This document shows, piece by piece, positions 54,435-64,000 of a DNA stretch of 64,000 bases. The stretch is from Rhabditoides inermis (lineage: Eukaryota > Nematoda > Chromadorea > Rhabditida > Rhabditidae). Every line of letters starts with the position of its first letter. Position 1 is the first letter of the stretch. Made by a program: the position numbers and the translations under genes. The stretch spans positions 691,001 to 755,000 of the forward strand of contig CAWZYM010000327.1 in the NCBI GenBank assembly GCA_963966185.1, written 5' to 3'. The notes below the pieces were generated by a model that had not been told where the DNA came from, did no database searches, and saw nothing but the letters and a program-made list of their open reading frames with translations.

Positions 54435-57184
54435 TCAGCGCGAGCGCCTCATCAGGTTGAGGTACTGCACGTAGAAGTGAACGTACATGACAAACGTGCG
54501 CATGGACATTCCAGACACAAACCGACGCAGGTACTTGAGTTGCGCGTTCACCTGCTCGCAGGCTTGACTGTTCAGGTTCCGGTAGCGTGTGTCGGTGTTG
54601 TACCTGGTCAGCTTGCATGATTCCGCGCATGTGTTTTAAAGATTCTTGGCGTGAAATCTATCCACCAAAAACACAGTGTTCCTGAACAGAGCTGGCTCCC
54701 TGGCGAGGACGTACTCGGCCAAATGACAACCATTGTCATATACAATGACTTCCGGCATCTTGTCGAATCGGGCTAGAAGCGTCTCGAAGATGTGCCGCGG
54801 AGACTCACCGCTCTCCAACACAGTGAATCCATACACATGATTGTGTGGGCAGACTGCGAGAAGCAGACCGTGCGACAGTTTGCCCTTCTTCCCTGAAATA
54901 AGATATTTTAGGTTGATGGCTTTTCTTCTGTCTGGCTGAACCGTTCCCACAAGGCTTCTGGAGTGCAGGTACGGAGAGAGGAGGGGAGGAGGAAAAGTGA
55001 CCAAGGGAGAGAGATGTTTCAGACGGGTGTCTCTCACTCTCTCACCACCGGGTACACTCGCGAGGAGATGGTGCCCGCCTCCTCTTCTGGAGTGCAGGTA
55101 CGGAGAGAGGAGGGGAGGAGGAAAAGTGACCAAGGGAGAGAGATGTTTCAGACGGGTGTCTCTCACTCCCTCACCACCGGATACACTCGCGAGGAGATGG
55201 TGCCCGCCTCCTCTTCTGGAGTGCAGGTACGGAGAGAGGAGGGGAGGAGGAAAAGTGACCAAGGGAGAGAGATGTTTCAGACGGGTGTCTCTCACTCCCT
55301 CACCACCGGGTACACTCGCGAGGAGATGGTGCCCGCCTCCTCTTCTGAAGTACAGGTACGAAGAGAGGAGGGGAGGAGGAAAAATGACTAAGGGAGAGAG
55401 ATGTTTTAGTCGGGAGTGAGTGAGTGAGTGAGTGAGTGAGAACTTTCAGAGCTGTGTGATGGAGAACGAGGAGGGGGCATGCTGACGGGGATGCGCCCGA
55501 TAGAAGGAAAGTTGTTGTAAGACTGTTATTGGTGTTGTTAAGTTTGTTTTGTCTCAAAGCTCACATTTTGTTATATCCCGACTGTTATCCAGTTTCCGTG
55601 ATGATATTGTTTCATAAATACTCACCAATGATTTTTGGGTCGCATCTAATTGTATGCCTGTCGAGCTTGTAGCAGGGCACGCCGCGGACTGGTGGCCAAT
55701 GGGGATAGTCTTGGTTGGCGGGACCGACGGGAGATGGATAGTTGGTGGCCTTTCGGTCCAAAACGCTCTCTTCCCGAGTGAAGAGCACAATATCCAACAC
55801 TTTCGCGAGGCAATCTTGAACTGCGGTAGGGAGTAGCTTGGGAGTGTAACAGTCTCGGATAGCGGCGAGAGAGTGGTAGAGAGGCTCACACTTTTCCTTC
55901 ACAGTCTGGAGCATGTCTGCCTGGCCGGCCCACAAATCGTGTCCGTCCGCCATGTTGCGTAGTGCATTGAACGGCTCAGACTCGGGTGCGACTTGAACAA
56001 TGCAGGCAGCGGAAGAATCACTAGATAGCTCCCTGAGGAACTTTCGGAACCCGGGAATGCAGTAATCGTTCGGTCCAATCGCTTTGGAACACGCCATCGC
56101 AACGCACTGTGGCTGGATTGATGCGAGAGAGTTGTCGTACTTCTTGATACCCAACGCGTACTCCTTCACAGCGTCTCTCTCGGTGGGGTTTGGGATAACG
56201 ACCCTGTCTTGGTAGTTCAGTTCAGAATATCCAGAGGCTCTCCAGGTGGCTGAAGAAGAGTGATATAGATTTCAGTTTCAGGCTGTTTCAGCTGACCTTT
56301 CCACTCTTGTTGAGGAGGCGTTTTTTGACGTCTCCGCGCACAGCAATGGTTACGCCGTCAAATGCCAGAACTGCTGGGTACTGTCCGCATTGCCCGCACC
56401 AGTTCGGCTCAGGAACGTCGAGGCATGCGAAGAACTCCCGCCACACTCTCTTAAATGTTAATTTTATGTTTTCTTTTCTCATTCAATCTGTTTACCTTGA
56501 ACTGTGACGGAGAGATGATGGGTTTGGGGTAAGCTCTGACTGTCATCTTTCTTTTGGCTCGCAGCTGAGAGTAGTATACTGCGAGTGGCGTGGGTCCTGC
56601 CAGCTGAATTGCAGCGATTTATTGTACTGTTTGTTGTAGCTTTTGACTAACGTATGCTGAGAGTGCATCGATCAGGAAAGGCATGTACACGTAGTAGCCA
56701 TGTCGGAAGACGAACAAATCGTCGAGCGCTTCGCCATCGAACTTCACGCAGCAGTCGCACAGCTCTGAAATACCTTCTCTTCTGTTCTATCGCGTATATT
56801 CTATCACCATTACTAAAAATTACCTCCTCCCGTCTCCAAGTCGCATCCGCGAACCTGCTCTTCAACTCCATCTCGATTCACGAGAGTTGCCACACCTATC
56901 ATAGTTTTGGTTTCGTTGATTTACAGATTCACAAACCCTTTTCTACAGCTATCCAGGCTTCCCCGTGACTGCACATGGTGGTGACAGAGTGTGCCACAAG
57001 TCTCACCGGAGTGGACCTCTCCACATTCACATCGAACGGCCACGCGTGCATCCCTGAGTAAAACAATCAAAACAGTGTTTGCAAAATATCGCTCACGCGT
57101 CAATCCTTTCGCCACTCTTTTCTGGCGATAGTCAACGTCCTCGTCGTTCTCTATCTTGGATGGAATAGATCCTTCGACGTTCAT
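54435..57184 (-). pseudogene. KDZ (Kyakuja-Dileera-Zisupton) type transposase, multi-exon, probably inactive
   Basis: The C-terminal exon (54435-54895) has HGLLLAVCPHNHVYGF, VIVYDNGCHLAEYVLAREP and LVDRFHAKN, then NSQACEQVN. This gives the Asp, Asp and Glu of the KDZ catalytic core. A TAA in the same frame (54636-54638) interrupts it between VDRFH and the Cys/NSQ part. Upstream exons are 55626-56249 (PNPTERDA, NQDYPHWPP, CYKLDRHTI) and about 56290-56455 (NWCGQCGQYPAVLAFDGVTI, the CxxCG...DG motif), then 56640-56876 and 56990-57184 with Cys clusters (CDCC, CECGEVH). The 730-bp intron at 54896-55625 contains a minisatellite. The last two exons are repeated at 59430-60190. Confidence 0.72.
54956..55400 (+). 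repeat. 129-bp minisatellite, about 3.5 units, in a KDZ intron
   Basis: Units start GAGTGCAGGTACGGAGAG at 54961, 55090, 55219 and (diverged) 55348. A further unit lies at 59284-59425 beside the satellite array. A TGAG run follows at 55416-55441. Confidence 0.9.
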
Positions 57185-57251
57185 GTAGATTGTATTGATG
57201 GAAAAATAGTAACATAAATCATTTCATGTTGGCACTATATGAGTAATTGTC

Positions 57252-57599
57252 ATGTTTTCATACAGGTCTCGTGAATACTTGGATTGTATCTGTTATAACA
57301 GAAGAGAAGGGATGGCGAAGTTAAAACAAAGAAGGCAACAGTTCAATTTTTGGAATAGATTGGCCAAACAAGGAGATGATGAAAAGTACAAACCAGCGGG
57401 CATATTCATAAAGTCGTTTCAGGGAATGCCTCCGAAAAAAAGAATTTCGAGACCGGGTGTACGGTTTGAAATTGGAGGCGAACCGTACGACGAAAGTGTC
57501 CCACTGGGAATAAGTGGCGCTGGCTATCCAGGAGACGGCGGCCACGACGACATTGCCGGGGGAGGACAGGCTGGAGAGATGGACGATATGTTCGAGTAA
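57252..57599 (+). CDS. Short plus-strand frame of unknown nature, possibly a terminal exon
   Basis: An open frame of about 110 codons follows a pyrimidine-rich acceptor-like CATACAG at 57266. It is basic at first (MAKLKQRRQQF at 57312) and ends Gly/Asp-rich with DDMFE. No family recognised. It lies between the duplicated KDZ exons and the satellite array, so it may belong to the inserted segment. Could be a chance frame. Confidence 0.3.
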   Translation: MFSYRSREYLDCICYNRREGMAKLKQRRQQFNFWNRLAKQGDDEKYKPAGIFIKSFQGMPPKKRISRPGVRFEIGGEPYDESVPLGISGAGYPGDGGHDDIAGGGQAGEMDDMFE

Positions 57600-57768
57600 G
57601 AGAGAATTCAATAATGATAAGAAAACCCATTAAAAGACTGAATAGCTGATAAACAAACAATGATTCCTTGACATAAAGTCTTTCGATCTCACCGCACTGG
57701 CATCACTTCGGAAAAGCGGGAGAATACAATTATACAGTTTGTTATACGTGGTGCGATGTAACGACAGA

Positions 57769-59283
57769 CTCAATCCTCCCGGATAACCGGGTGAGAACAA
57801 GTGAGACGCACCCCGCTATGTCCGCTGTGGCGGGAGGAGAAGAGAGAAAGAGTTGAGAAGGGGGTGGAATGGGTTGGAGTCAGATGATATCGACTGATAA
57901 GATGGTGAGTGATCAACTTCTGAAAGATGAGGTCGATCGGTGATGTTCGATTCTCAATCCTCCCGGATAACCGGGTGAGAACAAGTGAGACGCACCCCGC
58001 TATGTCCGCTGTGGCGGGAGGAGAAGAGAGAAAGAGTTGAGAAGGGGGTGGAATGGGTTGGAGTCAGATGATATCGACTGATAAGATGGTGAGTGATCAA
58101 CTTCTGAAAGATGAGGTCGATCGGTGATGTTCGATTCTCAATCCTCCCGGATAACCGGGTGAGAACAAGTGAGACGCACCCCGCTATGTCCGCTGTGGCG
58201 GGAGGAGAAGAGAGAAAGAGTTGAGAAGGGGGTGGAATGGGTTGGAGTCAGATGATATCGACTGATAAGATGGTGAGTGATCAACTTCTGAAAGATGAGG
58301 TCGATCGGTGATGTTCGATTCTCAATCCTCCCGGATAACCGGGTGAGAACAAGTGAGACGCACCCCGCTATGTCCGCTGTGGCGGGAGGAGAAGAGAGAA
58401 AGAGTTGAGAAGGGGGTGGAATGGGTTGGAGTCAGATGATATCGACTGATAAGATGGTGAGTGATCAACTTCTGAAAGATGAGGTCGATCGGTGATGTTC
58501 GATTCTCAATCCTCCCGGATAACCGGGTGAGAACAAGTGAGACGCACCCCGCTATGTCCGCTGTGGCGGGAGGAGAAGAGAGAAAGAGTTGAGAAGGGGG
58601 TGGAATGGGTTGGAGTCAGATGATATCGACTGATAAGATGGTGAGTGATCAACTTCTGAAAGATGAGGTCGATCGGTGATGTTCGATTCTCAATCCTCCC
58701 GGATAACCGGGTGAGAACAAGTGAGACGCACCCCGCTATGTCCGCTGTGGCGGGAGGAGAAGAGAGAAAGAGTTGAGAAGGGGGTGGAATGGGTTGGAGT
58801 CAGATGATATCGACTGATAAGATGGTGAGTGATCAACTTCTGAAAGATGAGGTCGATCGGTGATGTTCGATTCTCAATCCTCCCGGATAACCGGGTGAGA
58901 ACAAGTGAGACGCACCCCGCTATGTCCGCTGTGGCGGGAGGAGAAGAGAGAAAGAGTTGAGAAGGGGGTGGAATGGGTTGGAGTCAGATGATATCGACTG
59001 ATAAGATGGTGAGTGATCAACTTCTGAAAGATGAGGTCGATCGGTGATGTTCGATTCTCAATCCTCCCGGATAACCGGGTGAGAACAAGTGAGACGCACC
59101 CCGCTATGTCCGCTGTGGCGGGAGGAGAAGAGAGAAAGAGTTGAGAAGGGGGTGGAATGGGTTGGAGTCAGATGATATCGACTGATAAGATGGTGAGTGA
59201 TCAACTTCTGAAAGATGAGGTCGATCGGTGATGTTCGATTCTCAATCCTCCCGGATAACCGGGTGAGAACAAGTGAGACGCAC
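57769..59283 (+). repeat. 184-bp satellite array, eight full units and a partial one
   Basis: Units start CTCAATCCTCCCGG at 57769 and every 184 bp to 59241, with hardly any visible differences. Each contains the short palindrome CCCGGATAACCGGG and a GAGAAGAGAGAAAGAG stretch. The array breaks off at 59283 into a 129-bp minisatellite unit. Confidence 0.95.
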
Positions 59284-59430
59284 GGGTGTCTCTCACTCCC
59301 TCACCACCGGGTACACTCGCGAGGAGATGGTGCCCGCCTCCTCTTCTGGAGTGCAGGTACGGAGAGAGGAGGGGAGGAGGAAAAGTGACCAAGGGAGAGA
59401 GATGTTTCAGACGGGTGTCTCTCACTCTCC
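59284..59430 (+). repeat. Single unit of the 129-bp KDZ-intron minisatellite
   Basis: Matches the units at 54956-55400 and joins the satellite array to the second copy of the KDZ exons. Confidence 0.85.
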
Positions 59431-60820
59431 CGCCACACTCTCTTAAATGTTAATTTTATGTTTTCTTTTCTCATTCAATCTGTTTACCTTGAACTGTGAC
59501 GGAGAGATGATGGGTTTGGGGTAAGCTCTGACTGTCATCTTTCTTTTGGCTCGCAGCTGAGAGTAGTATACTGCGAGTGGCGTGGGTCCTGCCAGCTGAA
59601 TTGCAGCGATTTATTGTACTGTTTGTTGTAGCTTTTGACTAACGTATGCTGAGAGTGCATCGATCAGGAAAGGCATGTACACGTAGTAGCCATGTCGGAA
59701 GACGAACAAATCGTCGAGCGCTTCGCCATCGAACTTCACGCAGCAGTCGCACAGCTCTGAAATACCTTCTCTTCTGTTCTATCGCGTATATTCTATCACC
59801 ATTACTAAAAATTACCTCCTCCCGTCTCCAAGTCGCATCCGCGAGCAGGTTACTCCATCTCGATTCACGAGAGTTGCCACACCTATCATAGTTTTGGTTT
59901 CGTTGATTTACAGATTCACAAACCCTTTTCTACAGCTATCCAGGCTTCCCCGTGACTGCACATGGTGGTGACAGAGTGTGCCACAAGTCTCACCGGAGTG
60001 GACCTCTCCACATTCACATCGAACGGCCACGCGTGCATCCCTGAGTAAAACAATCAAAACAGTGTTTGCAAAATACCGCTCACGCGTCAATCCTTTCGCC
60101 ACTCTTTTCTGGCGATAGTCAACGTCCTCGTCGTTCTCTATCTTGGATGGAATAGATCCTTCGACGTTCATGTAGATTGTATTGATGATGTCATCGCTAA
60201 AGAAAGTACTCACTCTCTCTTTCACTCTCTCCTCCTCCCCTCTCTCTCTTTCTCTCTTTCTCTCTCGAACTCTCTCATTTATCTCATTCACTCTCTCACC
60301 TCGTGTGCGGACAGGGATGAGCAGCGGATCGGCGACAAATTAGACAACGGAAGTCTGCACCGAACCTTCGGAGCAATCCGATGTTCTCACCCACCCTCAA
60401 TGCAACATCGAACGGCTTGCTACCCATGTGATAGTACTCCAGCTCTCGTACTCCTCCTCCTCTCCACCGTCACCATTCTGAGTGAAAGTGCGATAAATGA
60501 CTGTTCATTTTTTCACTATGCTCACCTCTAGCTCATCCCAGCGCTCCATATCGATGATACTACGCAGAGCCTGTGAGTGCATACATTCACCCCTCACCGC
60601 CCTTTCAGCATGGTCCTGTGGCAGCATGTTCTCGTGGGTGGCATCGAACTCCAAGAGCCTGTCCACTCTCTCCCTGTCACTGTCGCACGAACACAGGAAA
60701 GTTGCGCGATCTCAATAAACGAATCCCAAACTTTCACTTCAATTGCATTACCATGAATGTTCATCTGTTGAATGACCAGAAAACGCGCGGACTGCGCCGA
60801 ATCGGGAAGAGTGCCGACCG
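59430..60820 (-). pseudogene. KDZ-type transposase, 5' exons including a second copy of two exons
   Basis: 59430-60190 directly repeats 56425-57198 with small changes (for example a short deletion near 59847). It continues upstream on the minus strand with further exons. One holds CLICRRSAAHPCPHT (about 60303-60440), another RVDRLLEFDATHENMLPQDHAERAVRGECMHSQ (about 60533-60680), joined by short GT-AG introns. A CT-rich intron lies at 60200-60300. This is probably the original 5' half of the gene; the copy at 56.4-57.2 kb is the duplicate or the reverse. Confidence 0.55.
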
Positions 60821-60895
60821 TTGATGGTTGTTGCAGATACGCGACTGCTTGTCCTACATAGAATTACAATTTTGTGGATAGTTTTATTGAAGTAT

Positions 60896-61244
60896 CCTCC
60901 CGCCACAGCGGACATAGCGGGGTGCGTCTCACTTGTTCTCACCCGGTTATCCGGGAGGATTGAGAATCGAACATCACCGATCGACCTCATCTTTCAGAAG
61001 TTGATCACTCACCATCTTATCAGTCGATATCATCTGACTCCAACCCATTCCACCCCCTTCTCAACTCTTTCTCTCTTCTCCTCCCGCCACAGCGGACATA
61101 GCGGGGTGCGTCTCACTTGTTCTCACCCGGTTATCCGGGAGGATTGAGAATCGAACATCACCGATCGACCTCATCTTTCAGAAGTTGATCACTCACCATC
61201 ATCAGTCGATATCATCTGACTCCAACCCATTCCACCCCCTTCTC

Positions 61245-61311
<67 letters not shown>

Positions 61312-61474
61312 TCCCGCCACAGCGGACATAGCGGGGTGCGTCTCACTTGTTCTCACCCGGTTATCCGGGAGGATTGAGAATCGAACATCACCGATCGACC
61401 TCATCTTTCAGAAGTTGATCACTCACCATCATCAGTCGATATCATCTGACTCCAACCCATTCCACCCCCTTCTC

Positions 61475-61555
<81 letters not shown>

Positions 61556-61718
61556 TCCCGCCACAGCGGACATAGCGGGGTGCGTCTCACTTGTTCTCAC
61601 CCGGTTATCCGGGAGGATTGAGAATCGAACATCACCGATCGACCTCATCTTTCAGAAGTTGATCACTCACCATCATCAGTCGATATCATCTGACTCCAAC
61701 CCATTCCACCCCCTTCTC

Positions 61719-61763
<45 letters not shown>

Positions 61764-61926
61764 TCCCGCCACAGCGGACATAGCGGGGTGCGTCTCACTT
61801 GTTCTCACCCGGTTATCCGGGAGGATTGAGAATCGAACATCACCGATCGACCTCATCTTTCAGAAGTTGATCACTCACCATCATCAGTCGATATCATCTG
61901 ACTCCAACCCATTCCACCCCCTTCTC

Positions 61927-61975
<49 letters not shown>

Positions 61976-62138
61976 TCCCGCCACAGCGGACATAGCGGGG
62001 TGCGTCTCACTTGTTCTCACCCGGTTATCCGGGAGGATTGAGAATCGAACATCACCGATCGACCTCATCTTTCAGAAGTTGATCACTCACCATCATCAGT
62101 CGATATCATCTGACTCCAACCCATTCCACCCCCTTCTC

Positions 62139-62183
<45 letters not shown>

Positions 62184-62346
62184 TCCCGCCACAGCGGACA
62201 TAGCGGGGTGCGTCTCACTTGTTCGCACCCGGTTATCCGGGAGGATTGAGAATCGAACATCACCGATCGACCTCATCTTTCAGAAGTTGATCACTCACCA
62301 TCATCAGTCGATATCATCTGACTCCAACCCATTCCACCCCCTTCTC

Positions 62347-62397
<51 letters not shown>

Positions 62398-62560
62398 TCC
62401 CGCCACAGCGGACATAGCGGGGTGCGTCTCACTTGTTCTCACCCGGTTATCCGGGAGGATTGAGAATCGAACATCACCGATCGACCTCATCTTTCAGAAG
62501 TTGATCACTCACCATCATCAGTCGATATCATCTGACTCCAACCCATTCCACCCCCTTCTC

Positions 62561-62619
<59 letters not shown>

Positions 62620-62782
62620 TCCCGCCACAGCGGACATAGCGGGGTGCGTCTCACTTGTTCTCACCCGGTTATCCGGGAGGATTGAGAATCGAACATCACC
62701 GATCGACCTCATCTTTCAGAAGTTGATCACTCACCATCATCAGTCGATATCATCTGACTCCAACCCATTCCACCCCCTTCTC

Positions 62783-62853
<71 letters not shown>

Positions 62854-63017
62854 TCCCGCCACAGCGGACATAGCGGGGTGCGTCTCACTTGTTCTCACCC
62901 GGTTATCCGGGAGGATTGAGAATCGAACATCACCGATCGACCTCATCTTTCAGAAGTTGATCACTCACCATCATCAGTCGATATCATCTGACTCCAACCC
63001 ATTCCACCCCCCTTCTC

Positions 63018-63070
<53 letters not shown>

Positions 63071-63233
63071 TCCCGCCACAGCGGACATAGCGGGGTGCGT
63101 CTCACTTGTTCTCACCCGGTTATCCGGGAGGATTGAGAATCGAACATCACCGATCGACCTCATCTTTCAGAAGTTGATCACTCACCATCATCAGTCGATA
63201 TCATCTGACTCCAACCCATTCCACCCCCTTCTC

Positions 63234-63289
<56 letters not shown>

Positions 63290-63450
63290 CCGCCACAGCG
63301 GACATAGCGGGGTGCGTCTCACTTGTTCTCACCCGGTTATCCGGGAGGATTGAGAATCGAACATCACCGATCGACCTCATCTTTCAGAAGTTGATCACTC
63401 ACCATCATCAGTCGATATCATCTGACTCCAACCCATTCCACCCCCTTCTC

Positions 63451-63497
<47 letters not shown>

Positions 63498-63660
63498 TCC
63501 CGCCACAGCGGACATAGCGGGGTGCGTCTCACTTGTTCTCACCCGGTTATCCGGGAGGATTGAGAATCGAACATCACCGATCGACCTCATCTTTCAGAAG
63601 TTGATCACTCACCATCATCAGTCGATATCATCTGACTCCAACCCATTCCACCCCCTTCTC

Positions 63661-63700
<40 letters not shown>

Positions 63701-63860
63701 CGCCACAGCGGACATAGCGGGGTGCGTCTCACTTGTTCTCACCCGGTTATCCGGGAGGATTGAGAATCGAACATCACCGATCGACCTCATCTTTCAGAAG
63801 TTGATCACTCACCATCATCAGTCGATATCATCTGACTCCAACCCATTCCACCCCCTTCTC

Positions 63861-63911
<51 letters not shown>

Positions 63912-64000
63912 TCCCGCCACAGCGGACATAGCGGGTGCGTCTCACTTGTTCTCACCCGGTTATCCGGGAGGATTGAGAATCGAACATCACCGATCGACCT
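60896..64000 (-). repeat. Inverted array of the 184-bp satellite with expanded CT tracts
   Basis: About 15 units carry the reverse complement of the 57769-59283 unit. From about 61248 onward each unit has a (CT)n tract of about 35-75 nt in place of the short GA-rich stretch, so unit length varies. The non-CT part is almost invariant; rare changes include T to G near 62224 and single-base indels near 63008 and 63955. The array runs off the window. Confidence 0.95.

Noticed and set aside
57769..59283. CRISPR array
   Set aside because: Repeat units are 184 bp and contiguous without unique spacers, and the window is eukaryotic.
60896..64000. Telomere or subtelomere
   Set aside because: The units are a 184-bp satellite with CT tracts; no short telomeric repeat is seen, so chromosome-end position cannot be claimed.

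Overview
The window is eukaryotic, almost certainly from an invertebrate animal, and consists almost entirely of mobile DNA. The evidence is a Ty3/Gypsy polyprotein, a Penelope-like reverse transcriptase, a Polinton/Maverick virus-like element, a KDZ-type transposase, several foldback elements and kilobases of simple satellite. Introns that I could place by reading frame and GT-AG ends are very short (42-50 nt, with two longer ones filled by simple repeat). This fits lineages with tiny introns, such as nematodes, but the species cannot be named from sequence alone. No ordinary host gene was recognised.

Layout. Positions 1-3935 hold the 3' part of a Ty3/Gypsy element (pol, polypurine tract, short 3' LTR). 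From about 3990 to 20325 lies a Penelope-like element (PLE) broken by frameshifts, by a GC-rich segment plus a foldback element, and by a 5.56-kb TTAA-flanked element. That TTAA element holds a 3.3-kb GA-rich satellite and two foldback elements, one of which carries tRNA-like arms. The PLE 3' end occurs twice as 1.14-kb inverted arms around a 5.5-kb spacer of foldbacks, a 64-bp minisatellite and uninterpretable sequence. Positions 20434-24406 hold the left end of a Polinton: terminal inverted repeat, acidic protein, adenain-like protease, a small spliced membrane protein and the C-terminal part of the major capsid protein.

At 24407 the sequence jumps back to a point inside pol, and the 21.65-kb block 2754-24406 is repeated almost base for base as 24407-46064. 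After the second copy the Polinton continues: complete capsid protein, pX-like core protein, penton-like protein, a small membrane protein, chromodomain integrase, two conserved proteins of unknown function, packaging ATPase and the C-terminus of protein-primed DNA polymerase B. It ends in an inverted repeat of about 1.65 kb at 53151. All Polinton genes lie on the minus strand, many start/stop codons overlap, and together they form a full virion-assembly module. The polymerase is cut off by the right inverted repeat.

Positions 53160-60880 contain an unidentified plus-strand spliced gene and a minus-strand KDZ-type transposase gene, partly duplicated and interrupted by a 129-bp minisatellite and a 184-bp satellite array. 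The window ends (60896-64000) in a second, inverted array of the same satellite whose units carry expanded CT tracts.

The main points of interest are the chimeric 21.65-kb tandem duplication (real or an assembly artefact), a Polinton that keeps its capsid genes but has lost most of its polymerase, a TTAA element whose precise removal would restore the PLE reading frame, and a hammerhead-ribozyme-like motif in the PLE tails.
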